A DNA stretch of 64,000 bases from Sphingomonadales bacterium (GCA_016721875.1 JADKHG010000002.1:443292-507291), one strand, 5' to 3'. Numbered from the stretch's first letter, positions 46,637 through 55,051 are shown. Made by a program: numbers and translations. The notes: generated by a model not told the origin, from the letters alone.

Positions 46637-47710
46637 ATGCTCGCACATCTCCAGCCCAGATTGGTCAAATCAAAGGCGCCATACAATCCGCTAAGGGTTC
46701 TGATCGTCGATGACAGCGTTGTGGCGCGTTCGGTTTTTTCCCGCGTACTTAATGCATGTACCGAAATTGAAGTCGCCGCATCAGCCGCGAACTGTGCAGA
46801 AGCGCTTGAATTTCTGACAGCCAATGAAGTCGATATCATCCTGCTCGATATCGAGATGCCTGATCGCAGCGGGATCGATGCTCTTCCTGAAATTGTCGCG
46901 CTTGCTGGCGATGCACGCGTCATCATTGTTTCTGCCTTTATTAAGGCAAATGGTCCTGCAGCGATACAGGCGCTTTCGCTTGGTGCTTGCGATACACTTG
47001 CGAAACCGGGATCGGTGGGTTCGACTGGCAGATTCTCCGAATTGCTTGTTCACAAAGTGCTTCGATTGGGTCGTCCGGTATCGCAATCAAAGTCTGCGCG
47101 CCCGAAAATTGTCGCTGCCGACTGGCAACTTGCGAGTAAACCCGAGTGCATTGCCATCGGAGCCTCGACCGGTGGGATACCCATTTGTTACCAACTCGTC
47201 TCCTCACTGCCGCAGCAGTTGACTTGCCCTGTTTTCATAACGCAGCATCTTCCGGCTGTGTTCATGGACTTTTTCGCGCGGCAACTATCCGCATTGACGA
47301 GCAGATCGGTGTCGGTTGCAACTCGTGGCGCCGTCGTCCGACCAAATGAAATCATCCTCGCCCCCGGTGATGCGCACCTGGTATGCCGCAAATCGCAAGG
47401 CAGAACCTTCATCGACCTCGTCGAAGATAGCGAAATCAGCCGATATTGCCCTTCAGTCGACATATTGTTCGGTTCGGTCGCGAAGGTTTTTGGCGATCGA
47501 GCGTTGGGAATAGTGCTCAGTGGAATGGGCAATGATGGCTGCGACGGAGCGCGGAAAATTCGCGAACAAGGCGGCGCAATAATCGTTCAGGATGAAAAAT
47601 CTTCGGTTGTTTGGGGCATGCCGGGTGCAGTGGCACGACAAAACTCGGCCGATGCAATTTTGTCACCCGACGACATCGCCGAACAGCTACGGCGGGTTGT
47701 TCTATTGTGA
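46637..47710 (+). CDS. cheB: chemotaxis methylesterase CheB
   Basis: The 357-residue protein has an N-terminal receiver (Asp71 in ILLDIEMPDRSG) and a C-terminal methylesterase with Ser in GASTGG, His in TQHLPAVFMDFFARQL and Asp in SGMGNDGCDGA. It removes methyl groups from chemoreceptors or deamidates them. The start at 46637 (MLAHLQPRL) follows cheY by ten bases. The cheR gene overlaps its stop (GTGA). Confidence 0.92.
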   Translation: MLAHLQPRLVKSKAPYNPLRVLIVDDSVVARSVFSRVLNACTEIEVAASAANCAEALEFLTANEVDIILLDIEMPDRSGIDALPEIVALAGDARVIIVSAFIKANGPAAIQALSLGACDTLAKPGSVGSTGRFSELLVHKVLRLGRPVSQSKSARPKIVAADWQLASKPECIAIGASTGGIPICYQLVSSLPQQLTCPVFITQHLPAVFMDFFARQLSALTSRSVSVATRGAVVRPNEIILAPGDAHLVCRKSQGRTFIDLVEDSEISRYCPSVDILFGSVAKVFGDRALGIVLSGMGNDGCDGARKIREQGGAIIVQDEKSSVVWGMPGAVARQNSADAILSPDDIAEQLRRVVLL

Positions 47711-48615
47711 CTATTCTTCCCACAAATGGATTTTCGCACTTAGCAGACCTGCTGGAAAAGCGGACTGGACAAGTGTTGCACCCTACCCGCCATTGGCGCG
47801 TTGAAATGGCGCTGAAGCCTGTTCTTCGCCGCCATTCTATTCCGGATATTTCGGTATTGTCGGAGTTGATCCAAAATGCCTGTGACGCTGCACTGGAACA
47901 GGATTGCATCGACGCGATGCTGAACAACGAAACCAGCTTTTTTAGAGACCAGGCCAATTTCGCCTTGCTCACCGGCCCGGTTTTGGATGCCCTGCATGCT
48001 CGTCGGAGCCAACAGCGGCGATTGCGCATCTGGTCTGCTGCTTGCTCGACCGGTCAAGAACCCTATTCGCTGGCAATATCCTTTGCAGAGAACAACGAAA
48101 AATGGGCCGGTTGGTTGATCGAAATTGTCGCGTCGGACATATCGATGTCGGCGTTGGCTCAGGCTAAACTTGGCAAATATTCACAGTTTGAGGTGCAACG
48201 CGGGATGCCGGTTCGACTGATGCTCAATTATTTCGAGCAAAAAGACGACGAATGGCTTTTGCGCGATGATATTCGTAGGAAAGTGTCATTCCGGAAACAT
48301 GATCTTGTCGACACCTCTCCGAACTGGGGAGCGTTCGATATCATTTTGTGTCGGAATATGATCATGTACCTCGGTCAAGGTGCGCGGGAGTCGGTTTTTA
48401 CCGCTTTATCCGCAAGGCTTGCGCCGGACGGAGTGCTAATGCTTGGTGCCGCTGAAACGGTGATAGGACAGACTGAGCGCTTCGCCGCCAATGCTGAATT
48501 TAGAGGATTTTATCAAAAGATCGGGAATATGGGCAACAAGGGTAGCCCATTCCTTCCCTTGAACACGTTTCAAAGCTTTGCATTCTGCAGAGGGTTTCCT
48601 AATATAACCCAATGA
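47707..48615 (+). CDS. cheR: chemoreceptor methyltransferase CheR
   Basis: The 302-residue SAM-dependent enzyme methylates receptor Glu residues. It has the N-terminal helical domain, NETSFFRDQANF, the SAM motif IWSAACSTGQEPYSLA and FDIILCRNMIMYL. The GTG at 47707 overlaps the cheB stop (GTGA). No methyl-accepting receptor gene lies in the window, so receptors must be encoded elsewhere. Confidence 0.92.
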   Translation: MTILPTNGFSHLADLLEKRTGQVLHPTRHWRVEMALKPVLRRHSIPDISVLSELIQNACDAALEQDCIDAMLNNETSFFRDQANFALLTGPVLDALHARRSQQRRLRIWSAACSTGQEPYSLAISFAENNEKWAGWLIEIVASDISMSALAQAKLGKYSQFEVQRGMPVRLMLNYFEQKDDEWLLRDDIRRKVSFRKHDLVDTSPNWGAFDIILCRNMIMYLGQGARESVFTALSARLAPDGVLMLGAAETVIGQTERFAANAEFRGFYQKIGNMGNKGSPFLPLNTFQSFAFCRGFPNITQ

Positions 48616-49301
48616 TCTGGACTCCTTCGCCCAACATCGGAGAGCGCACGCTTCCGATTTCGATGCTCGTTTTGCACTATACCGGAATGAAAAGCGGCGC
48701 TTCTGCGATTGATTGGCTTGCCAATCCGCAATCCAAGGTTTCGGCGCATTATGTAGTCGACGAGGACGGACAAATTGTTCACATGGTGCGCGAAGAACAG
48801 CGTGCCCAGCATGCTGGCCTGTCCTATTGGCGGGGCATCACCGACAATAACAGCGCCAGCATCGGCATCGAAATCGTCAATCCGGGGCATGAATGGGGAT
48901 ACCGCCCCTTTCCCGAAGAACAGATGGCCGCACTGGTGCCGTTGGTTGCCGAAATAGTCCGCACCTATTCGATCGAACCGCGAAATGTCGTGGGGCACAG
49001 CGATGTCGCCCCTGCGCGCAAGCAGGATCCGGGCGAATTGTTCGATTGGGAGCGATTGGCAAAGCTTGGTCTGGCAGTTCCGCGTCCTACCAAAAACCTG
49101 GTTGATCCCGGTTGGAGTGATGCGGCATTTCTGCTTGCGCTCGAACGCTATGGCTATGGCGTCACTGACGGCCCTGCTGCAGTCGTCGCCTTCCAGCGTC
49201 GTTTCAGACAGGAAAATGTCGATGGCATAATCGACGGACAATGCCGTGCGATCCTGTGGAGCCTTTTGTTGGAATATGAAGGCGGCGCTGCTATAGGCTG
49301 A
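48612..49301 (+). CDS. AmpD-type N-acetylmuramoyl-L-alanine amidase with PG-binding domain
   Basis: The 229-residue protein joins an amidase_2 domain (VLHYTGMKSGASAIDWL, GIEIVNPGHEWGYR, VVGHSDVAPARKQDPG with the zinc His and the catalytic Lys region) to a C-terminal PG_binding_1 domain (~165-225, PAAVVAFQRRFRQENVDG). No signal peptide is seen, so it may act on recycled cytoplasmic muropeptides as AmpD does. Its start overlaps the cheR stop (ATGA). Confidence 0.88.
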   Translation: MIWTPSPNIGERTLPISMLVLHYTGMKSGASAIDWLANPQSKVSAHYVVDEDGQIVHMVREEQRAQHAGLSYWRGITDNNSASIGIEIVNPGHEWGYRPFPEEQMAALVPLVAEIVRTYSIEPRNVVGHSDVAPARKQDPGELFDWERLAKLGLAVPRPTKNLVDPGWSDAAFLLALERYGYGVTDGPAAVVAFQRRFRQENVDGIIDGQCRAILWSLLLEYEGGAAIG

Positions 49302-49701
49302 CCAGCCAGAGGGTTGGGCGACCGCCGGTGTTTCTTTATGGAGGCACGGGAGGAAAGTCCGGGCTCCAGCGAGGAACGGTGCCGGGTAACGCCCGGCGGT
49401 TCGCCATAGCTTAGGCGAAGGCGAATCAGGGACAGTGCCACAGAAAGCAAACCGCCACGGCTTCGGCCAGGCAAGGGCGAAAGGGTGCGGCAAGAGCGCA
49501 CCGCGCGGGCGGCAACGTCAGCGGCTTGGCAAACCCCACCGGGAGCAAAATCGAATAGGGGCGGCGCATGGCATCCTCCTGCCAGTCGCCCGGGTTGATT
49601 GCTTGAGTGTAGCGGCAACGCTGCGCCTAGAGGAATGGTCGCACATCCGCTGTCGCTTAGGCTATAGCGGAGGACAGAACCCGGCTTATAGGCCCTCTGG
49701 C
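49302..49701 (+). ncRNA. rnpB: RNase P RNA (class A)
   Basis: The P1 helix is formed by CCAGAGGG (49306-49313) and CCCTCTGG (49693-49700). The conserved GAGGAAAGTCCGGGCTCC core lies at ~49351-49368, ACAGAAA near 49439 and AGAGGAATGGTCGCACATCC with ACAGAACCCGGCTTAT near the 3' end. RNase P RNA cuts the 5' leader of tRNA precursors. A T5 run follows the helix. The last ~16 bases overlap the antisense end of the neighbouring membrane-protein gene. Confidence 0.93.
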
Positions 49702-50084
49702 ACTTTTTCGGACCAAAGCCGCCATGCCACGGCCATCATCCCCGCGAACAACATTTCGATCAGGATAGGCGGTAAAATGCCTGTGCCGATGCCGTCGATC
49801 GAAAGGCTGAGCAGACGCCCAGTCAGGGCTGACAAAATCAGGAGGAGGGTTGCGAGCGCCCAATGTGCGCTGCGTTTCCATGACGCCAGCAGCATGAAAA
49901 TACCGATTGCCAGGAAAATGCCGCCAACATCGGCGCGGATATTGGCCTTGCCCGCTACCGAATTGCCAACAATTCCCCGTTGAAGCTCTATGCTATTCAA
50001 ATCGAACCAATGCTGGAATGCAGTCAGAATTGAGAGCAAACCGACGATTCCAACTAACCCAGCCCATATCCGCGACAGTGTCAT
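49686..50084 (-). CDS. small four-span membrane protein
   Basis: The 132-residue protein starts at 50084 (MTLSRIWAGLVGIVGLLSIL), behind a GGAGG ribosome site. It has about four hydrophobic segments (near 5-25, 50-72, 74-95 and 105-125). The character is similar to DUF4345-like proteins, but I cannot confirm the family. Its last codons read through the 3' end of rnpB on the other strand. Confidence 0.6.
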   Translation of the reverse strand: MTLSRIWAGLVGIVGLLSILTAFQHWFDLNSIELQRGIVGNSVAGKANIRADVGGIFLAIGIFMLLASWKRSAHWALATLLLILSALTGRLLSLSIDGIGTGILPPILIEMLFAGMMAVAWRLWSEKVPEGL

Positions 50085-50174
50085 TTTCCTCCACCTCCCC
50101 AAAAGATTTACATCGGGTTGCTTTTATGGTCTTCTCTAAGCCAGCGCAAACCAGCCTTTGAAGGGGGAAGTCAA

Positions 50175-50810
50175 ATGTCATTCGTAGATCGCGCAAAAAA
50201 TATCCTGCTGCAGCCAGCACAGGAATGGGAAGTGATTGCAAAAGAGCCAGCGACCGTCGGTAGTCTTTTTACCGGTTACGCCGCAATATTGGCACTGCTG
50301 CCAGCAATAGCCAGCGCATTGTTCATGGGCGTGCTCGGCATCGGCCTTGGCGGAATGGGAGCCGGCGGTGCAATGATGGCTGGCCTTGGCATGAGTTATT
50401 GGATCACAACCGCAGTGGTCGGCTATTTCGTTGGCCTGGGGCTTTTATGGCTCGTCTCATTCATCGTGAAATCGGTTTCGCCTAGCTTTAACGGCAACTC
50501 CGACATGGTACAGGCAACGAAGCTGATGGTTTATTCGGCAACGCCTACTTGGGTCGCTGGGTTGGTATCCTGGGTGCCTGTCATTGGCATGCTGCTCTCG
50601 CTAGCCGCCATGGCTTATGCGGTTTATCTGATCTATCTGGGCGTTCGTCCGGTAATGGATATCCCGCAGGAAAAAGTCGCGGGTATGACCGTTGTGACCG
50701 TGTTGATCTACCTTGTCGCATCTTTGGTTGTCGGCGCCGTGATCGCAACCGCTGTCATAAGCATGTTTTTTGGCGGAGCCATGATGGCTGGCGCCGCTTC
50801 GGGAATGTAA
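50175..50810 (+). CDS. Yip1-family membrane protein
   Basis: The 211-residue protein starts at 50175 (MSFVDRAKNILLQPAQEWEV), behind GGGGGAAG. Five hydrophobic segments and the PAQEWEVIAKEP N-terminal motif match bacterial Yip1-domain proteins of Sphingomonadales. Gly/Met-rich segments (GGMGAGGAMMAGLGM) occur in the membrane part. The role in the inner membrane is unknown. Confidence 0.72.
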   Translation: MSFVDRAKNILLQPAQEWEVIAKEPATVGSLFTGYAAILALLPAIASALFMGVLGIGLGGMGAGGAMMAGLGMSYWITTAVVGYFVGLGLLWLVSFIVKSVSPSFNGNSDMVQATKLMVYSATPTWVAGLVSWVPVIGMLLSLAAMAYAVYLIYLGVRPVMDIPQEKVAGMTVVTVLIYLVASLVVGAVIATAVISMFFGGAMMAGAASGM

Positions 50811-50862
50811 GAGCGAAATTCGAATCTGGTCACAAAGCCATGCTGTCGCTATGGGCGGCGGC

Positions 50863-51405
50863 ATGGCTCGTTCTTCCCGGAGTAATGATTGGGGTTTTCC
50901 CCGCTGGCGCGGCTACGGCTCGTCGCGCGATGCGCAGCCGGTTCGGCTCTGCGACCGCGTAGGATGCGAACGGCCGGGAAAATGCCCTGCGCCCAAATCC
51001 CCCAACAGCCCGGAACGCTGGATGTTCTGCGAAGAGCATGCCGCCGAATATAATAGAGGCTGGGATTATTTCGCCGGACTGTCCGCCGAAGAAGCCGCAC
51101 AGCGCGAAGCCAATGAAAAGCGTGATGCCAGTGGCTATCGTGAATCGGCACATTATGGCTGGGCAGGGTCAGGCGACGGCAGTCGCAGCCGAGACGAAAT
51201 GCGCGCGCTGGATTTGCTAGGACTGGATACCGATGCCAGCTTTGAGGATGTTAAAAAGGCCTGGCGCAAAATTGCCAAAGAAAGCCATCCTGACGTTCGC
51301 CCGAACGACGCAGAAGCTGCAAAGACGTTTCAGGCTGGGCAGGCGGCGTTCAACGTGTTGCGCGTTGCCGAGGAAAACCGTGAGTGGAAGGGCTCGGGGA
51401 TTTAA
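50863..51405 (+). CDS. J-domain protein with N-terminal Cys-rich region
   Basis: From the ATG at 50863 (MARSSRSNDWGFPRWRGYGS) the protein has about 180 residues. An N-terminal Cys cluster (CDRVGCERPGKCPAPK, then MFCEEH) may bind a metal. The C-terminal ~60 residues form a J-domain with the HPD motif in KESHPDVRPND. Alphaproteobacterial proteins of this layout are predicted DnaK co-chaperones of unknown client. It converges on sufE. Confidence 0.82.
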   Translation: MARSSRSNDWGFPRWRGYGSSRDAQPVRLCDRVGCERPGKCPAPKSPNSPERWMFCEEHAAEYNRGWDYFAGLSAEEAAQREANEKRDASGYRESAHYGWAGSGDGSRSRDEMRALDLLGLDTDASFEDVKKAWRKIAKESHPDVRPNDAEAAKTFQAGQAAFNVLRVAEENREWKGSGI

Positions 51406-51806
51406 CCCGCATATCGTACCGCCGTCTCTCGGATCAGCGAAATCATGTTGGGAATGCCTTGCGTCCGGTTTGAGCTGAGTTGGTTTTTCAAATTGAATGG
51501 AGCGAGTTTGCCTTCGATGTCGGCTTGCAGAATTTCCGCTGCGCTTTTGCCCTCAACCGTTTTCAGCACCAGCGCTATAATGCCCTTGGTAATCGCAGCA
51601 TTGCTGTCGGCGACAAATTGCAGTCCAGTGTCTGAAGTAAGCGGATAGACCCACACATTTGCCGAACAGCCGCGAACCAATGTCGCGTCTGTTTTCAAGG
51701 CATCCGCCATAGGCGGCAAAGCCTTGCCCAGATCGATCAGCAACCGATAACGGTCGTCGGGATCGAGAAATTCATATTCGTCGAGAATGTCGGCCAATGC
51801 TGTCAT
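51402..51806 (-). CDS. sufE: SufE-family Fe-S cluster assembly protein
   Basis: The 134-residue protein starts at 51806 (MTALADILDEYEFLDPDDRY). The persulfide-accepting Cys lies in VRGCSANVWVYP, the SufE/CsdE signature. It enhances cysteine desulfurase SufS. It lies just downstream of the psp small-protein array on the same strand and may be read with it. No sufS is near. Confidence 0.9.
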   Translation of the reverse strand: MTALADILDEYEFLDPDDRYRLLIDLGKALPPMADALKTDATLVRGCSANVWVYPLTSDTGLQFVADSNAAITKGIIALVLKTVEGKSAAEILQADIEGKLAPFNLKNQLSSNRTQGIPNMISLIRETAVRYAG

Positions 51807-51831
51807 GGCCGTGCGCTTATGGCCTTGGGCG

Positions 51832-52074
51832 TCAGAGATCAATGCCTGCGGCGATGGCTTCGAGTTTCTTCACCCGCTCTTTCAGGTCGGCAACCTCGAT
51901 CCGCGACACGGCAGAAGGTGGCGTATCCTGTGTTGGGCGTTGGATCGTTTCCAATTCGGCACGCTTCAAAGAAATCCAGTCGCGCCAACCACGCAAAGTC
52001 ACAGCTGCGACAATTCCAACCGTGGCAAGCATCAGCGCGCTTGCGATCATGTAGAAGCTGGGATCCTGGGGCAT
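51832..52074 (-). CDS. small membrane coiled-coil protein, psp array member 6
   Basis: The 80-residue protein has one N-terminal span (FYMIASALMLATVGIVAAVT) and a C-terminal coiled-coil segment (VADLKERVKKLEAIAAGIDL). The segment is a shortened form of the shared module of the array, lacking the end motif EIExLR. It is the last and most divergent member. Homology to the others is inferred from layout and heptads. Confidence 0.65.
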   Translation of the reverse strand: MPQDPSFYMIASALMLATVGIVAAVTLRGWRDWISLKRAELETIQRPTQDTPPSAVSRIEVADLKERVKKLEAIAAGIDL

Positions 52075-52096
52075 GGTTCCTTCCTTCCTCGTTCAA

Positions 52097-52375
52097 TCAA
52101 TTGTCGCGCAACGCTTCAATCTGACGACTGACGTCGTTGGCGCTGTTATTGTCGGTGGCAATCCGTTCCAGCACTTTGATCCGCTCTTTCAACTCGTGGA
52201 TCTCATGTTGCATGGCTTGAGTATCGCCGTTGCCTATCTGGCGTTGGGTCTTGTTACCCAGCATATCCTCGTCTTCAATAATGCCATGTCTTGCCTTATA
52301 TTTTGAACTCGCAACCCTGCCGATCGTAACAATCAGGACAATGGCGACGACCATAGTGAAAGGATCACCGATCAT
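52097..52375 (-). CDS. small membrane coiled-coil protein, psp array member 5
   Basis: The 92-residue protein has an N-terminal span (FTMVVAIVLIVTIGRVAS), KARHGI as in its neighbours, and the C-terminal module ELKERIKVLERIATD ending SRQIEALRDN. The end fits the pattern of PspB/PspC and members 2-4. Its start overlaps the stop of member 4 by four bases. Confidence 0.7.
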   Translation of the reverse strand: MIGDPFTMVVAIVLIVTIGRVASSKYKARHGIIEDEDMLGNKTQRQIGNGDTQAMQHEIHELKERIKVLERIATDNNSANDVSRQIEALRDN

Positions 52376-52668
52376 TTCAAAACTTCCTTTTCATGCGAAG
52401 GGAGGGCAGCCACTGGCTGGCTGCGCAAAGCTTCGATTTCGTTGGCAAGACTGTAGCCTTGATCCGTCACGATGCGTTCCAGCACAGCTACACGTTCTTC
52501 CAGCCGGCCCTTGTCAGCAGCATATTGCGCTGCTTTTTCGGCAATGTTCTCGGCATCGAGCTCCATCTGGCGCTCCTTCATTTTTATCCAAGGGCGAATT
52601 ATTGTGTTGGCAACAATAGCAACCAATCCGCAACTGATCGCTAAAATGAGTATCATTAGGGGGCTCAT
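52372..52668 (-). CDS. small membrane coiled-coil protein, psp array member 4
   Basis: With the start at 52668 (MSPLMILILAISCGLVAIVA) the protein has 98 residues, one span, an Arg/Lys-Glu rich linker and the module RLEERVAVLERIVTD ending SLANEIEALR. A longer frame (to 52704) overlaps the preceding gene and is less likely. Shared module and size make it a paralogue of members 1-5. Confidence 0.7.
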   Translation of the reverse strand: MSPLMILILAISCGLVAIVANTIIRPWIKMKERQMELDAENIAEKAAQYAADKGRLEERVAVLERIVTDQGYSLANEIEALRSQPVAALPSHEKEVLK

Positions 52669-52687
52669 CAAATTTCTCGATTTTTGT

Positions 52688-53014
52688 TCAATTGGTTGGG
52701 CCACGCAGAGCTTCGATCTCCGATGTCAGCCGATGGCTGTCGTCGACCACGATCTTCTCGATATTGGCCAGCCGATCCTTAACCGAGCCGAGTTCAGCAC
52801 GAAGCTGTGCATTTTCCTGGCTTATCAGGCGTACACGTTCGATCGCTTCCTGATCATTTTTGGGATAGACGGCTTGGCCCCAAGCGCCATCAAGCGGATA
52901 TCCGTTTTTGATGCGTATCCATGTGGTCAACACCCAACCGCTGACAGCGGCAACAGCGACGATTGCAATGATGGGAGCGACTGTGGAAATGATGGCTACT
53001 TTATCCGGGTCCAT
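52688..53014 (-). CDS. small membrane coiled-coil protein, psp array member 3
   Basis: The 108-residue protein has one span (~8-30), then TTWIRIKNGYPLDGAWG, closely like WIRAKHGYPLEDEWG of member 2. A coiled coil (SQENAQLRAELGSVKDRLAN) leads to the ending HRLTSEIEALR. The sequence likeness with member 2 indicates recent duplication. Confidence 0.72.
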   Translation of the reverse strand: MDPDKVAIISTVAPIIAIVAVAAVSGWVLTTWIRIKNGYPLDGAWGQAVYPKNDQEAIERVRLISQENAQLRAELGSVKDRLANIEKIVVDDSHRLTSEIEALRGPTN

Positions 53015-53041
53015 TTTTATTCCTTCCTGATCAGCTGCGCT

Positions 53042-53332
53042 TTAACGCAGTCTTTCAATTTCATCGGCCAATCGGGTGCCGCCATCCGTTGCGATCCTTT
53101 CAAGAACCGCAATACGTTCTTCCAGCCTGCTAATTTTGCCTGTTAGTTGTTCATTGTCATTGCTCAGCAAGGCAATTTTACGTTCTGCTTCGGGATGGTT
53201 GCTGTCAGTTAGTGCGGTCTTTCCGCCCCATTCATCTTCCAGCGGGTAGCCGTGCTTCGCACGGATCCAATTGTTTATGAGCCAGCCACCCGTGCAGATA
53301 CCGACAATCCAGATTACCATCTCAGGTCCCAT
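53042..53332 (-). CDS. small membrane coiled-coil protein, psp array member 2
   Basis: The 96-residue protein starts at 53332 (MGPEMVIWIVGICTGGWLIN), has one span, NNWIRAKHGYPLEDEWG, and the module SRLEERIAVLERIATD ending LADEIERLR. It follows the array pattern exactly. No enzymatic motif is visible. Confidence 0.72.
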   Translation of the reverse strand: MGPEMVIWIVGICTGGWLINNWIRAKHGYPLEDEWGGKTALTDSNHPEAERKIALLSNDNEQLTGKISRLEERIAVLERIATDGGTRLADEIERLR

Positions 53333-53358
53333 ATCCTGTTTCCTTCCTTCTGCGGCTC

Positions 53359-53631
53359 TCAGCGCAGTCTTTCGATCTCGCACCCAAGGTTCATGCTGCT
53401 GTCGGTAGCGATACGTTCCATCACTGAAAGCCTGTCTTCCAGCCGAAGCATCTGGCCGCGCATTGCTTCATTTTCGTTGACCAACAATTCGGTCTGGCGG
53501 GTGGGCGTCAGCCCTTCCTGCTTCAAAGCGGCTTTGACTTTGCGACGTCCATACCATTGGATCATCATGGTAACTGCCGCCCCCATCATGCCACCGAGCA
53601 GCAGAACTGACATAAACTCCCCTTCGTGCAT
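53359..53631 (-). CDS. small membrane coiled-coil protein, psp array member 1
   Basis: The 90-residue protein (MHEGEFMSVLLLGGMMGAAV; a start at 53613 is possible) has one N-terminal span, a basic linker and the module LRLEDRLSVMERIATD ending LGCEIERLR. It is the first of the additional genes directly after pspC. Confidence 0.72.
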   Translation of the reverse strand: MHEGEFMSVLLLGGMMGAAVTMMIQWYGRRKVKAALKQEGLTPTRQTELLVNENEAMRGQMLRLEDRLSVMERIATDSSMNLGCEIERLR

Positions 53632-53654
53632 CTTTGGTCTCCCTGAAAGCGCGC

Positions 53655-54038
53655 TCAGCGCAGGCTTTCGATTTCGTCAGCGAGCTGTTTGTTGTTGCTC
53701 ACATAGAAGGTTTCGATATCCGCCAGCCGACGGTCGATTTCGCGGAAACGCGAACGAATATCACGGGTGGTGCGTGCAGGAGATTGCCGCACGCCTTGCC
53801 AGAATTTCTGTTCCGATTGGTCCTCGGTGTAAAGATGGATCGGTTTTTTGTCGGCCATCCATGCGGTGATCCAATAGGCGATTAGCGTCCATGGGAAGCC
53901 GCCCATTATGGTTAGCGCGACCGCGCCCAAACGAACCCAGAGGACGTTGACTCCGGTATAGTCTGCGATCCCGGCGCAAACGCCTTTCCATTTGGCATTT
54001 TGCTTGTCGAGATAGAATTTTGTGTGCGTGCCGGACAT
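53655..54038 (-). CDS. pspC: phage shock protein C with coiled-coil tail
   Basis: The 127-residue protein starts at 54038 (MSGTHTKFYLDKQNAKWKGV). The PspC domain (~8-65) has GVCAGIADYTG and the membrane segment LGAVALTIMGGFPWTLIAYW. A C-terminal part with RFREIDRRLADIE and LADEIESLR repeats the module of the downstream small proteins. PspC senses membrane damage and binds PspB and PspA. Confidence 0.85.
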   Translation of the reverse strand: MSGTHTKFYLDKQNAKWKGVCAGIADYTGVNVLWVRLGAVALTIMGGFPWTLIAYWITAWMADKKPIHLYTEDQSEQKFWQGVRQSPARTTRDIRSRFREIDRRLADIETFYVSNNKQLADEIESLR

Positions 54039-54039
54039 C

Positions 54040-54327
54040 TCAGTTCTTCCTCTCAAGACGGCGGATGTTTTCGCTTATATATTCATCAGCATCATGGTCG
54101 ATGCGGCGGGGCTGCCAATCCGGATTGTCCGAAGCGACGAGGCGTTCGACCGTTTCCAGACGGTCTTCGAGACGGCGCGCCAGTTCGTTCATGTCGATCA
54201 GCATGCGTTCGTCATCGTTGGTAAGGGTTGGCGCGGTTTTCCAGCGGGTGACGTAGTGCATGACCAGCCAAGGCAGGCCTATGAACAGGATTCCGCAAAC
54301 GAAAATCGGAACTAGGATATCTTCCAT
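54040..54327 (-). CDS. pspB: phage shock protein B
   Basis: The 95-residue protein has an N-terminal span (LVPIFVCGILFIGLPWLVMH) and the PspB-like ARRLEDRLETVERLVASDNP segment. PspB cooperates with PspC to release PspA from PspF under membrane stress. It begins four bases after pspA. The downstream small proteins share its span-plus-coiled-coil layout. Confidence 0.85.
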   Translation of the reverse strand: MEDILVPIFVCGILFIGLPWLVMHYVTRWKTAPTLTNDDERMLIDMNELARRLEDRLETVERLVASDNPDWQPRRIDHDADEYISENIRRLERKN

Positions 54328-54331
54328 CAGC

Positions 54332-55003
54332 TCAGCCTCCCTTCTTCATGGCTTTTTTCATCGCCGCCAGTTCGGCATCGACTTCATCAATTGAATTTAG
54401 AGCGTCGATTTCGTCACCCAAAGTGCGCGGGGTTTCGGCGCCGATTGCCAGTGCATCGGCATAGCCCTGCGCTTCATCAACGCGGCGTTCGAGATCGTCG
54501 AAGCGACTGAAAGCAGCGCGGACCTTGTCGCCATTATACATGGTACGCAGCTTGACCTGATTTTCAGCACTTTCAAGGCGGGTCATCAGTGCATTCTGGC
54601 GTGCGCGAGCATCAGTCAGCTTTTTCTGCAGCTTGTGAATATCCTGCTCAGATGCTTTCAAGGCATCGTCAAGGACAGCGACTTCGGAACGGAGTTGTTC
54701 GGCCATATCGACCGCTTTCTTCCGCTCAACGAGCGCTGCCTTGGCCAGATCATCGCGGTCCTTCGACAGCGCGAGCTGTGCCTTGTCGGTCCAGTCGGCC
54801 TGCAAATGATCGAGCTTCGCGATATGTCGCGCCAGTTCTTTCTTGTCGGCAATGGTGCGGGCAGCAGAGGCGCGGACTTCTACCAGCGTCTCCTCCATTT
54901 CCATGATGATCATGCGGATCAGCTTTGCCGGGTCTTCTGACTTGTCGAGCAAATCAGTGACGTTGGCAGCGATGATGTCGCGGGTTCGGGAAAATATGCC
55001 CAT
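54332..55003 (-). CDS. pspA: phage shock protein A
   Basis: The 223-residue PspA/IM30 protein starts at 55003 (MGIFSRTRDIIAANVTDLLD), behind GGAG. It is almost entirely helical (EDPAKLIRMIIMEMEETLVE, KKELARHIAKLDHLQADWTD). PspA binds stressed inner membrane and inhibits PspF in unstressed cells. The longer frame to 55234 reads through the hairpin leader and is not likely. Confidence 0.93.
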   Translation of the reverse strand: MGIFSRTRDIIAANVTDLLDKSEDPAKLIRMIIMEMEETLVEVRASAARTIADKKELARHIAKLDHLQADWTDKAQLALSKDRDDLAKAALVERKKAVDMAEQLRSEVAVLDDALKASEQDIHKLQKKLTDARARQNALMTRLESAENQVKLRTMYNGDKVRAAFSRFDDLERRVDEAQGYADALAIGAETPRTLGDEIDALNSIDEVDAELAAMKKAMKKGG

Positions 55004-55051
55004 AGTGTGGCTCCGGAAATAAGGTTTGGCAGTCGACTGGTATTTGGTTCC

